A stretch of 64,000 nt of DNA from Barnesiella sp. WM24 (GCF_004570975.1 NZ_SPPC01000004.1:186001-250000), one strand, 5' to 3'. Positions 46,357-55,856 are shown, counted from the first letter of the stretch. Program-made: numbers and translations. The notes: generated from the letters alone by a model not told the origin.

Positions 46357-49146
46357 ATGACAAGATTCTATTCATTCATCATGCTTCTGGCATGTGTCGT
46401 CGTCGCCACCAACGCGCAGGTCGTCACGACATCTCCGGCTGTAGTACAGGAAGACAGCCGCGACATCGTAATCACATTCCATGCCGACAGCGGCAACAAA
46501 GGGCTTGCCGGACTCACTGCAAGTGATGCCGTATATGCCCACACGGGTGTGATACTCAAAGGTTCCGACGAGTGGATGTATGCCCCCTCGTGGACAGTAA
46601 ACCAGGACAAATACAAGATGACCTACGTGTCGCCCGACACCTGGTCGCTCACAATCCCCTCTATCGACTCCTACTATGGCATAAAGGAGGGCGAGACAGT
46701 CGAGCGTCTTGCCTTTGTGTTCCGTAATGCCACCGGCTCAAAAGAGGGAAAGACCGCGTCGGGAGGCGACATATTTGTCAACGTATATCCCGCCGACGAG
46801 CTGTCGATTGCCTTCACTGCATCGGTAGAGCCTGGAGTGATTCAGTCACCCACAAAGATTGAGTTTACCGTCAACACAACCTCGGCAGCCGACATATATC
46901 TGTATGCCAACGACCACGAGCTGACATCAGCCAAGTCGACCGACAATCTCAGCTATGAGTACACCGTAGAAGAGATGGGCACAACCGCGATCAAAGCAAA
47001 GGCTGTAGCCGGAAACAAGTCGGCAGAGTCAACGCTCATCTATGTGAGGCCCAACGCGCCCGTGGCAAAGGAGTATCCCGGCGGCACACCCCGAATGGGT
47101 GCCACACGCGGTGACGACGGCGTCACCTATTTCTGTCTCGCCGCCCCCGGCAAAGAGAAAGCCAACATAGCGGGCTCATGGAATGAATACATCCCCTCGG
47201 CCGATACATATTACCAGGACTATGAAGGCAACCGCTACTTCTGGTGGAGCGTAAGCGGACTTAAAGAGAACACCGACTACATGTATTATTATATAGTCGA
47301 TTCATCGACCAAAGTAGGCGATCCCTATGCACGCCTCGTGCTTGACCCGTCAAATGACAAGTATATCTCGTCAAGCGTATATCCTGACATGCCGGCTTAT
47401 CCGTCGGGATATGTCACCGGCAACGTGCCTGTGGCAGTCTATAACTCAGGCGCCGACAATTATGACTGGAAAGTCAAGGACTTCAAAGGCGTCGACAAAG
47501 ACCGCCTCGTAATCTATGAGCTGCTTATACGCGACTTCACCGGAACAGATGGGAAGGCAAAAGGCAACGGAACAGTAGCCGGCGTGATTGAAAAGCTCGA
47601 TTATCTGAAAAATCTCGGCATAAACGCCATCGAGCTTCTTCCGATAATGGAGTTCAGCGGCAATAATTCATGGGGCTACAATCCTAATTTCTATTTCGCT
47701 CCCGACAAGGCATACGGCACGCCCGACGACTACCGTCGCCTTGTAGACGCCGCCCATGAGCGAGGGATTGCAGTCATCCTTGACGTAGTGTTCAACCAGA
47801 CCGACGGACTCCACCCCTGGTATAAAATGTATTCGCCTTCTAAAAATCCGTTCTATAACGCCGGAGCGCCCCACTCTTACAGCGTGCTCAACGACTGGAA
47901 ACAGGAAAATCCGCTTGTGCAGCAGCAGTTCAAAGATGTGCTCCGCTACTGGCTTGAGGCATACAATGTCGATGGATTCCGCTTTGACCTCGTTAAGGGT
48001 CTTGGCGACAATGACAGCTACGGCGCTACCTACAATGCATCCACCAATAAATTCACCGGTGTGACAGAGGCGAAGACCAATGCCTACAACGCATCACGCG
48101 TGGCACGCATGGCTGAGCTGCACGCCGCCATGAAGGAGGTGAAGCCCGACGCATATTTCATAAATGAGAATCTTGCCGGAGCAAAGGAAGAAAACGAGAT
48201 GGCTGCCGACGGCGAATTGAACTGGGCAAACGTCAACAACGCGTCATGCCAGTTTGCCATGGGATGGCCAGAGGGCTGCCAGCTCAACCGTTTCTATGCC
48301 GTTAACGACAGCCGCACAAAAGGCTCGACCGTATCTTACGCCGAGAGCCATGACGAGGAGCGCATGGCGTTTAAAATCAGCAAGTGGGGAGCGGCAGGCG
48401 TGAAGGACGACACAGGCGTTGCCATGCGCCGCCTCGGTTCGGTAGCCGCCATGATGCTTATGACCCCCGGCTCCCACATGATATGGCAGTTCCAGGAACT
48501 GGGCGCCAACGAGTCGACCAAGAAGACAAATGCGGCAGGCAATCCGACCGGAGAAAACAATACCGACCCCAAGAAAGTGGTGTGGAGCTATCTTGACGAC
48601 CCCGACCGTGCCGGACTTTATGCCACATACGTGCATCTCAACAGCCTGCGCAACAGTTACCCCACCCTGTTTGGCAATGATGCGTCGGTGACAATGAAGT
48701 GCAACTCTCAGAGTTCGTCAAAGTGGGGCAACGGTTTCACCATCACCGTCAGCGACGGCAGCAGGGAGATGTATTGCATCGTCAATCCCGAAGTGACAGC
48801 GGAGATGACAGTTACCGTGCCGTTCAAAAATGCCGCCGACAATTATCATCTGATTCTGGCAAGCCACGCCACCACCCCCTCTCTTGCGGGCAGCGACGTG
48901 ACACTTGCCCCGGGAGCATTTGCCATCTACGGCACTCTTGACATCTCAGGCATCGACGGGACTGTCAGCGACATGGGCGGCAACGTGACCGTAAAGGGCG
49001 GTAACGGCGAGATAATAGTCGAAGGCGACTATACCGACCTGCGTGTCTACTCGCTCGCAGGAGCATCGGCAGGGACAAGCGGTCTACAGCCTGGCATCTA
49101 CATTGTCATCATCGACGGTGAGCCTTATAAGGTTGCAGTGAGATAA
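46357..49146 (+). CDS. Exported GH13 alpha-amylase-family glycosidase with T9SS-like tail
   Basis: 929 residues. Signal peptide to about residue 20 (TNAQ). Beta-sandwich modules (about 22-240) and a CBM48/E-set-like domain (about 250-345) precede the TIM barrel. The catalytic set is complete: GFRFDLVKG (Asp544, nucleophile), FINENL (Glu604, acid/base) and ESHDEER (Asp666), plus DVVFNQTDG. It should act on alpha-glucans such as glycogen or starch branches. The last 60 residues (VYSLAG, then GLQPGIYIVIIDGEPYKVAVR in part as GIYIVIIDGEPYKVAV) resemble a type IX secretion sorting domain. No sus-type neighbours. Confidence 0.9.
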   Translation: MTRFYSFIMLLACVVVATNAQVVTTSPAVVQEDSRDIVITFHADSGNKGLAGLTASDAVYAHTGVILKGSDEWMYAPSWTVNQDKYKMTYVSPDTWSLTIPSIDSYYGIKEGETVERLAFVFRNATGSKEGKTASGGDIFVNVYPADELSIAFTASVEPGVIQSPTKIEFTVNTTSAADIYLYANDHELTSAKSTDNLSYEYTVEEMGTTAIKAKAVAGNKSAESTLIYVRPNAPVAKEYPGGTPRMGATRGDDGVTYFCLAAPGKEKANIAGSWNEYIPSADTYYQDYEGNRYFWWSVSGLKENTDYMYYYIVDSSTKVGDPYARLVLDPSNDKYISSSVYPDMPAYPSGYVTGNVPVAVYNSGADNYDWKVKDFKGVDKDRLVIYELLIRDFTGTDGKAKGNGTVAGVIEKLDYLKNLGINAIELLPIMEFSGNNSWGYNPNFYFAPDKAYGTPDDYRRLVDAAHERGIAVILDVVFNQTDGLHPWYKMYSPSKNPFYNAGAPHSYSVLNDWKQENPLVQQQFKDVLRYWLEAYNVDGFRFDLVKGLGDNDSYGATYNASTNKFTGVTEAKTNAYNASRVARMAELHAAMKEVKPDAYFINENLAGAKEENEMAADGELNWANVNNASCQFAMGWPEGCQLNRFYAVNDSRTKGSTVSYAESHDEERMAFKISKWGAAGVKDDTGVAMRRLGSVAAMMLMTPGSHMIWQFQELGANESTKKTNAAGNPTGENNTDPKKVVWSYLDDPDRAGLYATYVHLNSLRNSYPTLFGNDASVTMKCNSQSSSKWGNGFTITVSDGSREMYCIVNPEVTAEMTVTVPFKNAADNYHLILASHATTPSLAGSDVTLAPGAFAIYGTLDISGIDGTVSDMGGNVTVKGGNGEIIVEGDYTDLRVYSLAGASAGTSGLQPGIYIVIIDGEPYKVAVR

Positions 49147-49190
49147 AAATGAGACAAAACCACTTTTTTTCACAAAAAAGCCACGCGGAG

Positions 49191-49221
49191 TTGCATGAAT
49201 AAAATGTTTTATGTAATTTTG
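49191..49221 (+). promoter_or_regulatory. Promoter of rpmH
   Basis: TTG (49191-49193), 20 nt, TAATTTTG (49214-49221), 46 bp upstream of the rpmH start. Confidence 0.6.
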
Positions 49222-49267
49222 CACTCGCTTTATACGCTTTGACAACAAAACAAAACATTATACAACG

Positions 49268-49423
49268 ATGAAAAGAACGTTTCAGCCCTCTAACAGAAAA
49301 AGAGTAAATAAGCATGGATTCCGTGAACGCATGTCTACCCCCGACGGTCGTAAAGTGCTTGCACGCCGTCGCGCTAAGGGTCGCGCTCGTCTTACTGTAA
49401 GCGATTCTATCGCCCACAAGTAA
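49268..49423 (+). CDS. rpmH: 50S ribosomal protein L34
   Basis: A 51-residue, strongly basic protein beginning [18 protein letters not shown], with the L34 core [21 protein letters not shown] and a C-terminal extension ([12 protein letters not shown]) of the kind seen in Bacteroidetes; bacterial L34 is usually 44-47 residues. It binds 23S rRNA. It has its own promoter and is not next to dnaA or rnpA, unlike the classic origin arrangement. Confidence 0.95.
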   Translation: MKRTFQPSNRKRVNKHGFRERMSTPDGRKVLARRRAKGRARLTVSDSIAHK

Positions 49424-49452
49424 TAACATCGGAGACTGCAAACTCATAAAAA

Positions 49453-49486
49453 GCGCATCGGTCGTAAAGTGCCGGTGCGCTATTTG
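49453..49486 (+). terminator. Probable terminator after rpmH
   Basis: GCGCATCGG pairs with CCGGTGCGC (one G-T) across a 10-nt loop, followed by TATTTGT. Weak T-tract, so moderate confidence. Confidence 0.5.
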
Positions 49487-49510
49487 TACTTATATCAACT
49501 TCTAAAAATC

Positions 49511-50401
49511 ATGACAATGACACTTATTGACGGAAAGAAAGTAGCCGATCAGATTAAGGAAGAAATAGGCGCGACCGTAGAAAAGATGGTTGCCGAGGGA
49601 AAGAAACGCCCCCACCTCGCCGCGATACTCGTGGGTCACGACGGAGGAAGCGAGACCTACGTGGCACACAAGGTGCGCGCATGTGAGCAGTGTGGCTTCA
49701 AGTCCACCCTCATCCGCTTTGAAGATGACGTGACAGAAGAAAAACTGCTTGAGGCAATCGACTCGCTCAACCGTGACGCCGATGTCGACGGATTCATCGT
49801 GCAGCTTCCCCTGCCCCGCCACATCTCAGAGCAGAAAATCATCGAAGCGATAGACTACCGCAAGGATGTCGACGGATTTCATCCAATAAATGTTGGACGC
49901 ATGTCAATCGGTCTTCCCTGCTATCTCTCCGCCACGCCCGCCGGCATCATGGAGCTTATAGCCCGCTACAACATCCCGACCAAAGGAAAGCGCTGCGTAG
50001 TGCTCGGCAGAAGCAACATCGTAGGCAAGCCTGTCGCCACACTCATGATGCAGAAGCATCAGCCCGGTGACGCGACAGTGACCGTGTGTCACAGCGCAAC
50101 TGAAAACATCAAGGAGATATGCCGCGAAGCCGACATTATAATCGCGGCTCTCGGCAAGCCCGGATTTGTCACAGCCGACATGGTGAAGCCCGGTGCGGCA
50201 ATAATAGACGTAGGCACAACCCGCGTGCCCGACGCGTCACGCAAAAGCGGCTTCCGCTTGCGCGGCGACGTGGACTTCGACAATGTGGCACCGCTGTGCT
50301 CCTACATCACTCCGGTCCCGGGCGGCGTAGGTCCCATGACCATCTGCTCGCTGATGAAGAACACCCTTCTTGCCGGACAGGGTGCCATCTACGGTAAATA
50401 A
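49511..50401 (+). CDS. folD: Bifunctional methylenetetrahydrofolate dehydrogenase/cyclohydrolase
   Basis: Interconverts 5,10-methylene-, methenyl- and 10-formyl-tetrahydrofolate with NADP. About 296 residues. [14 protein letters not shown] contains the catalytic Lys region, VQLPLPRHI the PLP motif, and [14 protein letters not shown] the dinucleotide-binding segment; PGGVGPMT is near the C-terminus. ATG at 49511 ([12 protein letters not shown]) is chosen; the internal ATG at 49517 is equally plausible. It is 8 bp upstream of the CapA-like gene. Confidence 0.96.
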   Translation: MTMTLIDGKKVADQIKEEIGATVEKMVAEGKKRPHLAAILVGHDGGSETYVAHKVRACEQCGFKSTLIRFEDDVTEEKLLEAIDSLNRDADVDGFIVQLPLPRHISEQKIIEAIDYRKDVDGFHPINVGRMSIGLPCYLSATPAGIMELIARYNIPTKGKRCVVLGRSNIVGKPVATLMMQKHQPGDATVTVCHSATENIKEICREADIIIAALGKPGFVTADMVKPGAAIIDVGTTRVPDASRKSGFRLRGDVDFDNVAPLCSYITPVPGGVGPMTICSLMKNTLLAGQGAIYGK

Positions 50402-50409
50402 AGCGCACC

Positions 50410-51537
50410 ATGCAGCTTTTTGCCATAATGCTATTCACGCTCTCGTCGCTGTTTTCATGCAGCGACGGAGCGTCTATTGTTTTTGCAGGTGACGCAATGC
50501 AGCATCAGGCACAGATTGACGCCGCCAAGCGAGCCGGCGACGGCGTCTATGACTACTCCGAATGTTTTGAGGCTGTAGCCCCCTATATCGACGCAGCCGA
50601 CTATGCCGTGGTCAACCTTGAGACACCGCTCGGTGGCGCGCCTTACGCCGGCTATCCCTGTTTCAGCGCCCCCGACACCTATCTCGATGCCCTCAAGGAT
50701 GCAGGATTTGACCTGATGCTTACAGCAAACAACCACACCCTTGACAAGCGCGACAAAGGACTTGTCAGGACACTCGACAGGCTTGATGAAGCCAATGTTG
50801 ATCATATCGGGACTTACCGCAATCGTGCCGAACGCGATTCGGTCATACCGCTCATACGCGACATAAACGGGTTCAAAGTAGCTTTTCTCAATTATACCTA
50901 TGGCACCAACGGTATAGAACTTCGCTCTCCGGCTGTGGTCGACTACATCGACCGTAACCTTATGAAAAGCGACATCGAACGGGCGCGGAGACTCGGCGCG
51001 GAGATTGTCACCGTGTGTATTCACTGGGGCATCGAGTATGACCTGCTTCCATCAAAGCAGCAGAAAGCCCTTGCCGACTTCATTTCCGAAGCTGATGCCG
51101 ACATCATCATGGGCGGTCATCCCCACGTGATTCAGCCGATGGAGATGCGTCACAACGCCGACGGCAGAAAAGTGCTTGTCGTTTATTCGCTCGGCAACTT
51201 CATCTCCAACATGAAGACCCGCGACACCCGCGGAGGCGCCATGATAAAAGTCGATCTTGCGCGCGACCCTGACGGAAAAGCGTCGGTCGCTGCAGCATCT
51301 TATCGTCTTATTTTTACCGTTCCGCCTACAGGAGGCAAAAACTTCCGCCTCGTGCCCGTCGAAAAGTGTGATGAATCAGCGTGGAACGCTCATTGTAAGG
51401 CTTTTGAACAATCGGCGGAGTCGATATTTAACCGTCACAACATAGGGGTGACACGCGACACGACAGAAATTTCCACAAAAAAAATTACACCAATCGAAAT
51501 ATTTTTTCACAAAACATTTGGTACATTTAAAAATTAG
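50410..51537 (+). CDS. CapA-family (PGA_cap) metallophosphatase-like lipoprotein
   Basis: 375 residues of the CapA/poly-gamma-glutamate-synthesis family, a calcineurin-like metallophosphoesterase fold. A lipobox-like LFSC ends the signal (Cys17). Conserved blocks: VFAGDAM, VVNLETPLG, LTANNHTLD, CIHWGIEY, MGGHPHVIQP and SLGNFISN. In Bacillus CapA is part of polyglutamate capsule export, but without capB/capC neighbours the family name says little about function here. It follows folD by 8 bp. The tRNA-His promoter overlaps its last codons. Confidence 0.88.
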   Translation: MQLFAIMLFTLSSLFSCSDGASIVFAGDAMQHQAQIDAAKRAGDGVYDYSECFEAVAPYIDAADYAVVNLETPLGGAPYAGYPCFSAPDTYLDALKDAGFDLMLTANNHTLDKRDKGLVRTLDRLDEANVDHIGTYRNRAERDSVIPLIRDINGFKVAFLNYTYGTNGIELRSPAVVDYIDRNLMKSDIERARRLGAEIVTVCIHWGIEYDLLPSKQQKALADFISEADADIIMGGHPHVIQPMEMRHNADGRKVLVVYSLGNFISNMKTRDTRGGAMIKVDLARDPDGKASVAAASYRLIFTVPPTGGKNFRLVPVEKCDESAWNAHCKAFEQSAESIFNRHNIGVTRDTTEISTKKITPIEIFFHKTFGTFKN

Positions 51538-51548
51538 TGCTACCTTTG
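51517..51548 (+). promoter_or_regulatory. Promoter of tRNA-His
   Basis: TTTG (51517-51520), exactly 20 nt, TACCTTTG (51541-51548): a complete consensus. The -33 box lies inside the end of the CapA-like gene. Confidence 0.75.
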
Positions 51549-51560
51549 CACCATCAAAAT

Positions 51561-51635
<75 letters not shown>

Positions 51636-51640
51636 CTAAG

Positions 51641-51670
51641 AAGGAGATGCTAAAAAGCATCTCCTTTTTT
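51641..51670 (+). terminator. Terminator of tRNA-His
   Basis: AAGGAGATGC, 6-nt loop, GCATCTCCTT, then TTTT; a perfect 10-bp stem starting 5 nt after the tRNA. Confidence 0.9.
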
Positions 51671-51772
51671 ATTTCCACCACCCCATATTCCTGCCGAGTC
51701 CCCAAATCTGTGATTTTTTGAATTTGACGGCACATTATAATCAAAAAAAAGCTTAAATGTGATTTTTTGTAT

Positions 51773-51780
51773 TACCTTTG
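51773..51780 (+). promoter_or_regulatory. -7 promoter box of the Hc1-type gene
   Basis: TACCTTTG, 29 bp before the ATG at 51810. No TTTG at the 20-nt spacing. Confidence 0.5.
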
Positions 51781-51809
51781 TGTAGAACTTAGAAACTAAA
51801 ATTATCACA

Positions 51810-51986
51810 ATGAAAGAAATCGTAGAAAAAATCAAAGAAAGCTACAATGCTTTCTTGACCGACTCAGCTCTCCAGATTGAAAATGGCAACAAGGCAGCCG
51901 GTACTCGTGCCCGTAAAGCATCACTCGAACTTGAGAAGCTTATGAAAGAGTTCCGCAAGGCATCACTTGAAGCATCAAAGCAGTAA
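51810..51986 (+). CDS. Histone H1-like (Hc1-type) small DNA-associated protein
   Basis: 58 residues, Lys/Glu/Ala-rich, predicted almost wholly helical: MKEIVEKIKESYNAFLTD, then NGNKAAGTRARKASLELEKL and MKEFRKASLEASKQ. It matches in style and length the short Hc1-like proteins of Bacteroidetes, which are thought to bind DNA and are often abundant. Assignment is by pattern memory and not by a unique motif. It has its own promoter and a downstream hairpin. Confidence 0.7.
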   Translation: MKEIVEKIKESYNAFLTDSALQIENGNKAAGTRARKASLELEKLMKEFRKASLEASKQ

Positions 51987-52019
51987 TACTGCCAATTTGC
52001 TACAAGCGACAATAACAAT

Positions 52020-52057
52020 CCCCATATGGCACGTTTACAAAGATACGCCATATGGGG
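52020..52057. terminator. Bidirectional hairpin between convergent genes
   Basis: An 11-bp perfect stem (CCCCATATGGC with GCCATATGGGG) and 16-nt loop lies between the Hc1-type gene (plus) and the EamA gene (minus). Only short T-runs follow on either side. The loop contains TATCTTTG on the minus strand. Confidence 0.55.
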
Positions 52058-52083
52058 TTTCCATTTTCCGGCATGCAACAGCG

Positions 52084-53007
52084 TCAACGGCGGTGACGCG
52101 GGAACAGACGCCTTATCGCTGTAAGATGAACAGAGATTTTACCGCCGACAACAACGAGCGACACCGCTATGATAATCAACACTAGACCAACTAAGATACG
52201 GGGTGTTAGTGTCTCATGGAACACAACCACACCTACCACCACAGCCGTAAGCGGCTCCATTGCACCGAGTATAGCCGTAGGCGTCGACCCGATATAGGTA
52301 ATGGCGAGCGTGGTGCAAAGGAAGGAGACTGCAGTAGGGAGCAATGCCAAAGCGCCGACACGTCCCCATTGAGCCACCCCTGCCGGAATGGTGACATGCT
52401 GCTTCAACACAATGTCGCCTACAAATATCAGCAATCCAAACAGCAGCACATAAAAAGTCACAGTCAATGTAGGCACCCTTGAAAGCTGCGACTTGTTGAC
52501 TCCGACGATATAAATAGCATAAGACAAAGCAGAGAGCATCACAAGCAGGGTGCCGGTCACACTGAGTACCGCACCATCCTCCCCCTTGTAAAGCAGCCCG
52601 ATGCCGACAAGTGCCGTGGCGAGACACAATACAGTGACCGGCGTGACACGTTCATGAAACATAGCCGCCATAATCAGAGCCACCATAAGCGGATAGACAA
52701 ACAGCAGTGTCGAGGCAATCCCCGCATCCATATAGCGGTAGGACTCAAACAGCGTCACCGATGACAGCCCGACAAGCAGCCCGAACACCGCAAGCAACCC
52801 CAGCTGCCTGCGCGAGACCTTGAATGACTTTCCTCTCACGACTATCATCGCAGCCATGACCGGCAAAGCAAGGAGATAACGGAAAAACAAAATTGACGAC
52901 GTGTCCATGCCGTCATCCATCAACGGCAACGCAAACAGCGGATTCAATCCATAGGTAGCCGCGGCTATAAAACCGAGCGCATAGCCCTTTATCTTTTTTA
53001 CATTCAT
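52084..53007 (-). CDS. EamA/DMT-family transporter
   Basis: Drug/metabolite transporter superfamily permease: about 307 residues, ten predicted helices in two EamA repeats (about 5-140 and 150-285). The second repeat has GSTPTAILGAMEPLTAVVVG, typical of the family, and the tail is basic (RRLFPRHRR). Substrate unknown; relatives export amino acids or metabolites. ATG at 53007 is chosen over an in-frame TTG. Last gene of the ileS-to-EamA run. Confidence 0.88.
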   Translation of the reverse strand: MNVKKIKGYALGFIAAATYGLNPLFALPLMDDGMDTSSILFFRYLLALPVMAAMIVVRGKSFKVSRRQLGLLAVFGLLVGLSSVTLFESYRYMDAGIASTLLFVYPLMVALIMAAMFHERVTPVTVLCLATALVGIGLLYKGEDGAVLSVTGTLLVMLSALSYAIYIVGVNKSQLSRVPTLTVTFYVLLFGLLIFVGDIVLKQHVTIPAGVAQWGRVGALALLPTAVSFLCTTLAITYIGSTPTAILGAMEPLTAVVVGVVVFHETLTPRILVGLVLIIIAVSLVVVGGKISVHLTAIRRLFPRHRR

Positions 53008-53054
53008 AAACAAGAACCAATTTTCATGAAACCTTCAGGAAAAAGCCTATAAAG

Positions 53055-54533
53055 TCAATCAATATCAGGCTGCTTTTTATGCAAGCCGCTCAGCTTTTTT
53101 ATTCTAATCAGAGACACGACGCATACAGCCACAAATATAGCACCCATGGAACAGTAAGACACCGGCGAATCGGATATAAACGAGCATGCAAAAGCCGCTC
53201 CGCCACACCCGACGGAATAGAGCGCACTGACAAGCGTCGAACGGTCATAGCCATAGCCATACATGCGACTGTTTATCACATAATACAAGACATATGTCAC
53301 TGTGGCGCTAACGACCAGACTCACACCAAGCCCTATCAGTCCGAACATATAATATCCCGCACAGCTCAACAAGAGGTTGAGCAGATTGCCAAACACGCCT
53401 TCCATCCAGAAGAAAAGTCGTTTATTGTCTTTGGCAAAAGCAATGTAGCCCATAGGATAATTGAGTCCGCGCAGAAGAATTCCAAATCCCATCCAGCGCA
53501 TAAGCGGCATAATCTCCATAAAAGACCCGGTGAGCAGCAGACGTATAATAACCGGCGCCGTAAGAATCAACCCTACGACAAGAGGCGTAAGCAACAGACT
53601 CACGACCTCGGTCTGGCGATTGACAACCTCGCGCATCTTCACGTTGTCAGACGCAATCGCCGTAAGTCTCGGGAAAAAATCAAGCGACATCGCTGTAAAC
53701 ACCACACCGACATACTGATTAGTGACCGAATTAGCAGCCTGATAAAGACCGACACTGTCCACTGAGCCGAAATAACGCACAAAGAGATTTATAAGATAGT
53801 TGGTGAAGGTTCCTATCAGAGAGCTTACCATCAAGACCACGCCCAGGCCCACCAGACGGGTGACAAGGGGACGGTGTTCACGCCACACAAACCTCACTCT
53901 ATCAATGTCGACACTCTTCTTTACCGAGCGGTAATAAAAGACAAACATAGTAAACGACAGCGCTATCATTGCCGGGACAATTCCAGCCGTACCCCAAAAG
54001 TAATAAAGAGGCACCCCGACAAAAAGCCCCGTAACACCGCCCACAATTGACGCCTTGGAAAGGCGCTTAACCACATGCAATCCCTGCAAAAGCGACATCT
54101 CCCCCGCCGAGGCGATGGCAAAAAACACCATAACCGAAAGCAGCATGAAGCCGAATGTATGAGACGAGTCACCGAATGTCCAGCGGCTAAGGAGCGGAGA
54201 CAGCAACAGACACACAACCGCACCAGTCAGACCGCTGACAAGAATAAGACGACGCGCTACGGCAAATGTCACAGAAAGCCGCGAACGGTCATCTTTTCCG
54301 GCGGCAACCTCTTTCACTATCGCAAGATTCAGCCCAAGCGACGCAAACTGCTGTAAAGTATTAGCCGCTGTCGTATAAAGCGAGGCGACACCCATACCGG
54401 CAGGTCCGAGAAGCAACGCAACAAACTTGCCTCTCACCAAAGCGAGAAGAATCTGAAACACCTGCACCCCGCCAAATACAGAAGTGCCCTTCAGAATATT
54501 CCTGTAACTATTTTCTTCCTTTAATCCAGCCAT
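53055..54533 (-). CDS. Lipopolysaccharide/O-antigen flippase (Wzx-like, MOP superfamily)
   Basis: About 492 residues with 12-14 hydrophobic helices, of the polysaccharide-transporter branch of the MOP exporters. It opens MAGLKEENSYRNILKGTSVFGG, as in RfbX/WzxE-type O-antigen translocases, and has the LLLGPAGMGVASLYTTAAN segment that follows the first helices. It should flip an undecaprenyl-linked glycan across the inner membrane. ATG at 54533 is used; the longer frame needs TTG. It overlaps the glycosyltransferase gene by 26 bp, and the two likely act in one surface-glycan pathway. Confidence 0.9.
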   Translation of the reverse strand: MAGLKEENSYRNILKGTSVFGGVQVFQILLALVRGKFVALLLGPAGMGVASLYTTAANTLQQFASLGLNLAIVKEVAAGKDDRSRLSVTFAVARRLILVSGLTGAVVCLLLSPLLSRWTFGDSSHTFGFMLLSVMVFFAIASAGEMSLLQGLHVVKRLSKASIVGGVTGLFVGVPLYYFWGTAGIVPAMIALSFTMFVFYYRSVKKSVDIDRVRFVWREHRPLVTRLVGLGVVLMVSSLIGTFTNYLINLFVRYFGSVDSVGLYQAANSVTNQYVGVVFTAMSLDFFPRLTAIASDNVKMREVVNRQTEVVSLLLTPLVVGLILTAPVIIRLLLTGSFMEIMPLMRWMGFGILLRGLNYPMGYIAFAKDNKRLFFWMEGVFGNLLNLLLSCAGYYMFGLIGLGVSLVVSATVTYVLYYVINSRMYGYGYDRSTLVSALYSVGCGGAAFACSFISDSPVSYCSMGAIFVAVCVVSLIRIKKLSGLHKKQPDID

Positions 54534-55515
54534 TAACCAATGAAACAAAACGATAGGGCGTCACACCCGCGCGGAGCAGCCAATACTTGGCTCGCGACAC
54601 CTTATCATGTATACTTTTCCAATCGACTGCCTCACGAGCCTCCGTCATCATCCTGTATATATGGTCATAATGAGGCGCAAGCTCCCCGGCGTGCATAGTC
54701 CAGAATGTCATCAAGCCTGCAATATCACAAAAAAGATGCAGATCCACCAATGACCGCTCTTCACTACCGGCAGGGTAACAGTCATATATGAGGCGCTTCA
54801 AGGCGACATCAGTCAGCAGCATCTCAAATTTATGAAATGACACCTTTTTAGAAACTGAATCGGCTACATACCTGTAATGATACACAGCGTCACAGAATGT
54901 CACCTTATCAGCCATAATCATCAGCTCTCGCGACAACAGTTCATCGGCATTCATCCCGGTCAAGCCGGAGCGCGGCTCTTCAAAGGCACGGAGATACAAT
55001 TCACGCTTCACGGCACCGTTAGGCGCAATTTTCCATCCACACAGAGTGAGACGCGGCAAATCACGCCCGGCGTATATAGCCGATGTATCCACACTCTCAT
55101 GAGGCAACACCCTGTCGCCAAAATCAAGATGACAAAAGACGGCATCAGCACCGGTCACAGAAATGCGACGGTGCATCTTCTCAAGAAAATCCGCTTCAAG
55201 ATAATCATCGGCATCAAGAGTAACGACATATCGACCTTCAGATGACAGAATCGCCCTCATTCTCGGCTTATAGGCATTACCGCTATTCCTGTCAAGCCGA
55301 CTCAATTTTATACGGGCATCCATGAGAGCAAGCTCTTCAACAATATCCGGCGTGGAGTCGGCCGAACAGTCATCGACAACGACAAGCTCCCAATCGGTAA
55401 AAGTCTGGGCAATCACGCTCTCCACGGCCTGCCTTATATATGCCTCTGCATTATAGGCAGGCATAACTACCGAAAAAAAGACCCGGTTGCCAACAGTGCT
55501 GTCGTTTATGCTCAT
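54508..55515 (-). CDS. GT2-family glycosyltransferase
   Basis: 335-residue GT-A transferase. SVVMPAYNAEAYIRQAVESV at residues 15-34, VVVDDCSADST (nucleotide-binding Asp) and TLDADDYL (the metal-binding DxD-like motif) are clear. The C-terminal 100 residues have no recognised motif and end in a basic, amphipathic stretch. It would add a sugar to a lipid-linked or surface glycan. Linked to the downstream flippase by overlap; donor and acceptor unknown. Confidence 0.93.
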   Translation of the reverse strand: MSINDSTVGNRVFFSVVMPAYNAEAYIRQAVESVIAQTFTDWELVVVDDCSADSTPDIVEELALMDARIKLSRLDRNSGNAYKPRMRAILSSEGRYVVTLDADDYLEADFLEKMHRRISVTGADAVFCHLDFGDRVLPHESVDTSAIYAGRDLPRLTLCGWKIAPNGAVKRELYLRAFEEPRSGLTGMNADELLSRELMIMADKVTFCDAVYHYRYVADSVSKKVSFHKFEMLLTDVALKRLIYDCYPAGSEERSLVDLHLFCDIAGLMTFWTMHAGELAPHYDHIYRMMTEAREAVDWKSIHDKVSRAKYWLLRAGVTPYRFVSLVNGWIKGRK

Positions 55516-55534
55516 AATCCGCTGCTATCTAATA

Positions 55535-55849
55535 TTAACGCTGGAGAATCACAAGAGAGGGCTTCTCACCGGGAGCAACAGCAAGACCGCGCGCTTCGGC
55601 ATAATGAGCCACGCGCTTAATAGCCTGCTCTACGAGCGCGGCGCGTCCCATGATACGCTTCATCTGATCCACATTGACGGTAGTTACACGCTCTTCCGGA
55701 ACGACGACAATTATACCCGATACAAACACCGTGGAATGTATCTCTCCGTCAAAGCGCGTTACAGCCACCGCATCGCCATCAAGCTGCACAATAGACTGAC
55801 GGAACACTTTTCCGGCATGAATCACCGCATGGGCAAGATACCTCACCAT
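55535..55849 (-). CDS. Small conserved-looking protein, unknown function
   Basis: 104 residues, no signal peptide or membrane helix, mixed alpha/beta. It opens MVRYLAHAVIHAGKVF, with a beta-rich middle (DAVAVTRFDGEIHSTVFVSGIIVVV) given here as TRFDGEIHSTVFVSG, and ends SLVILQR. Only 7 bp separate it from the DUF4296 gene and 19 bp from the glycosyltransferase, so it is clearly embedded in the operon. No family was recognised. Confidence 0.65.
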   Translation of the reverse strand: MVRYLAHAVIHAGKVFRQSIVQLDGDAVAVTRFDGEIHSTVFVSGIIVVVPEERVTTVNVDQMKRIMGRAALVEQAIKRVAHYAEARGLAVAPGEKPSLVILQR

Positions 55850-55856
55850 AACCCCG

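Noticed and set aside
49268-49423. Replication-origin neighbourhood suggested by rpmH
   Set aside because: No rnpA, dnaA or DnaA-box cluster nearby; rpmH is commonly unlinked from the origin in Bacteroidetes.
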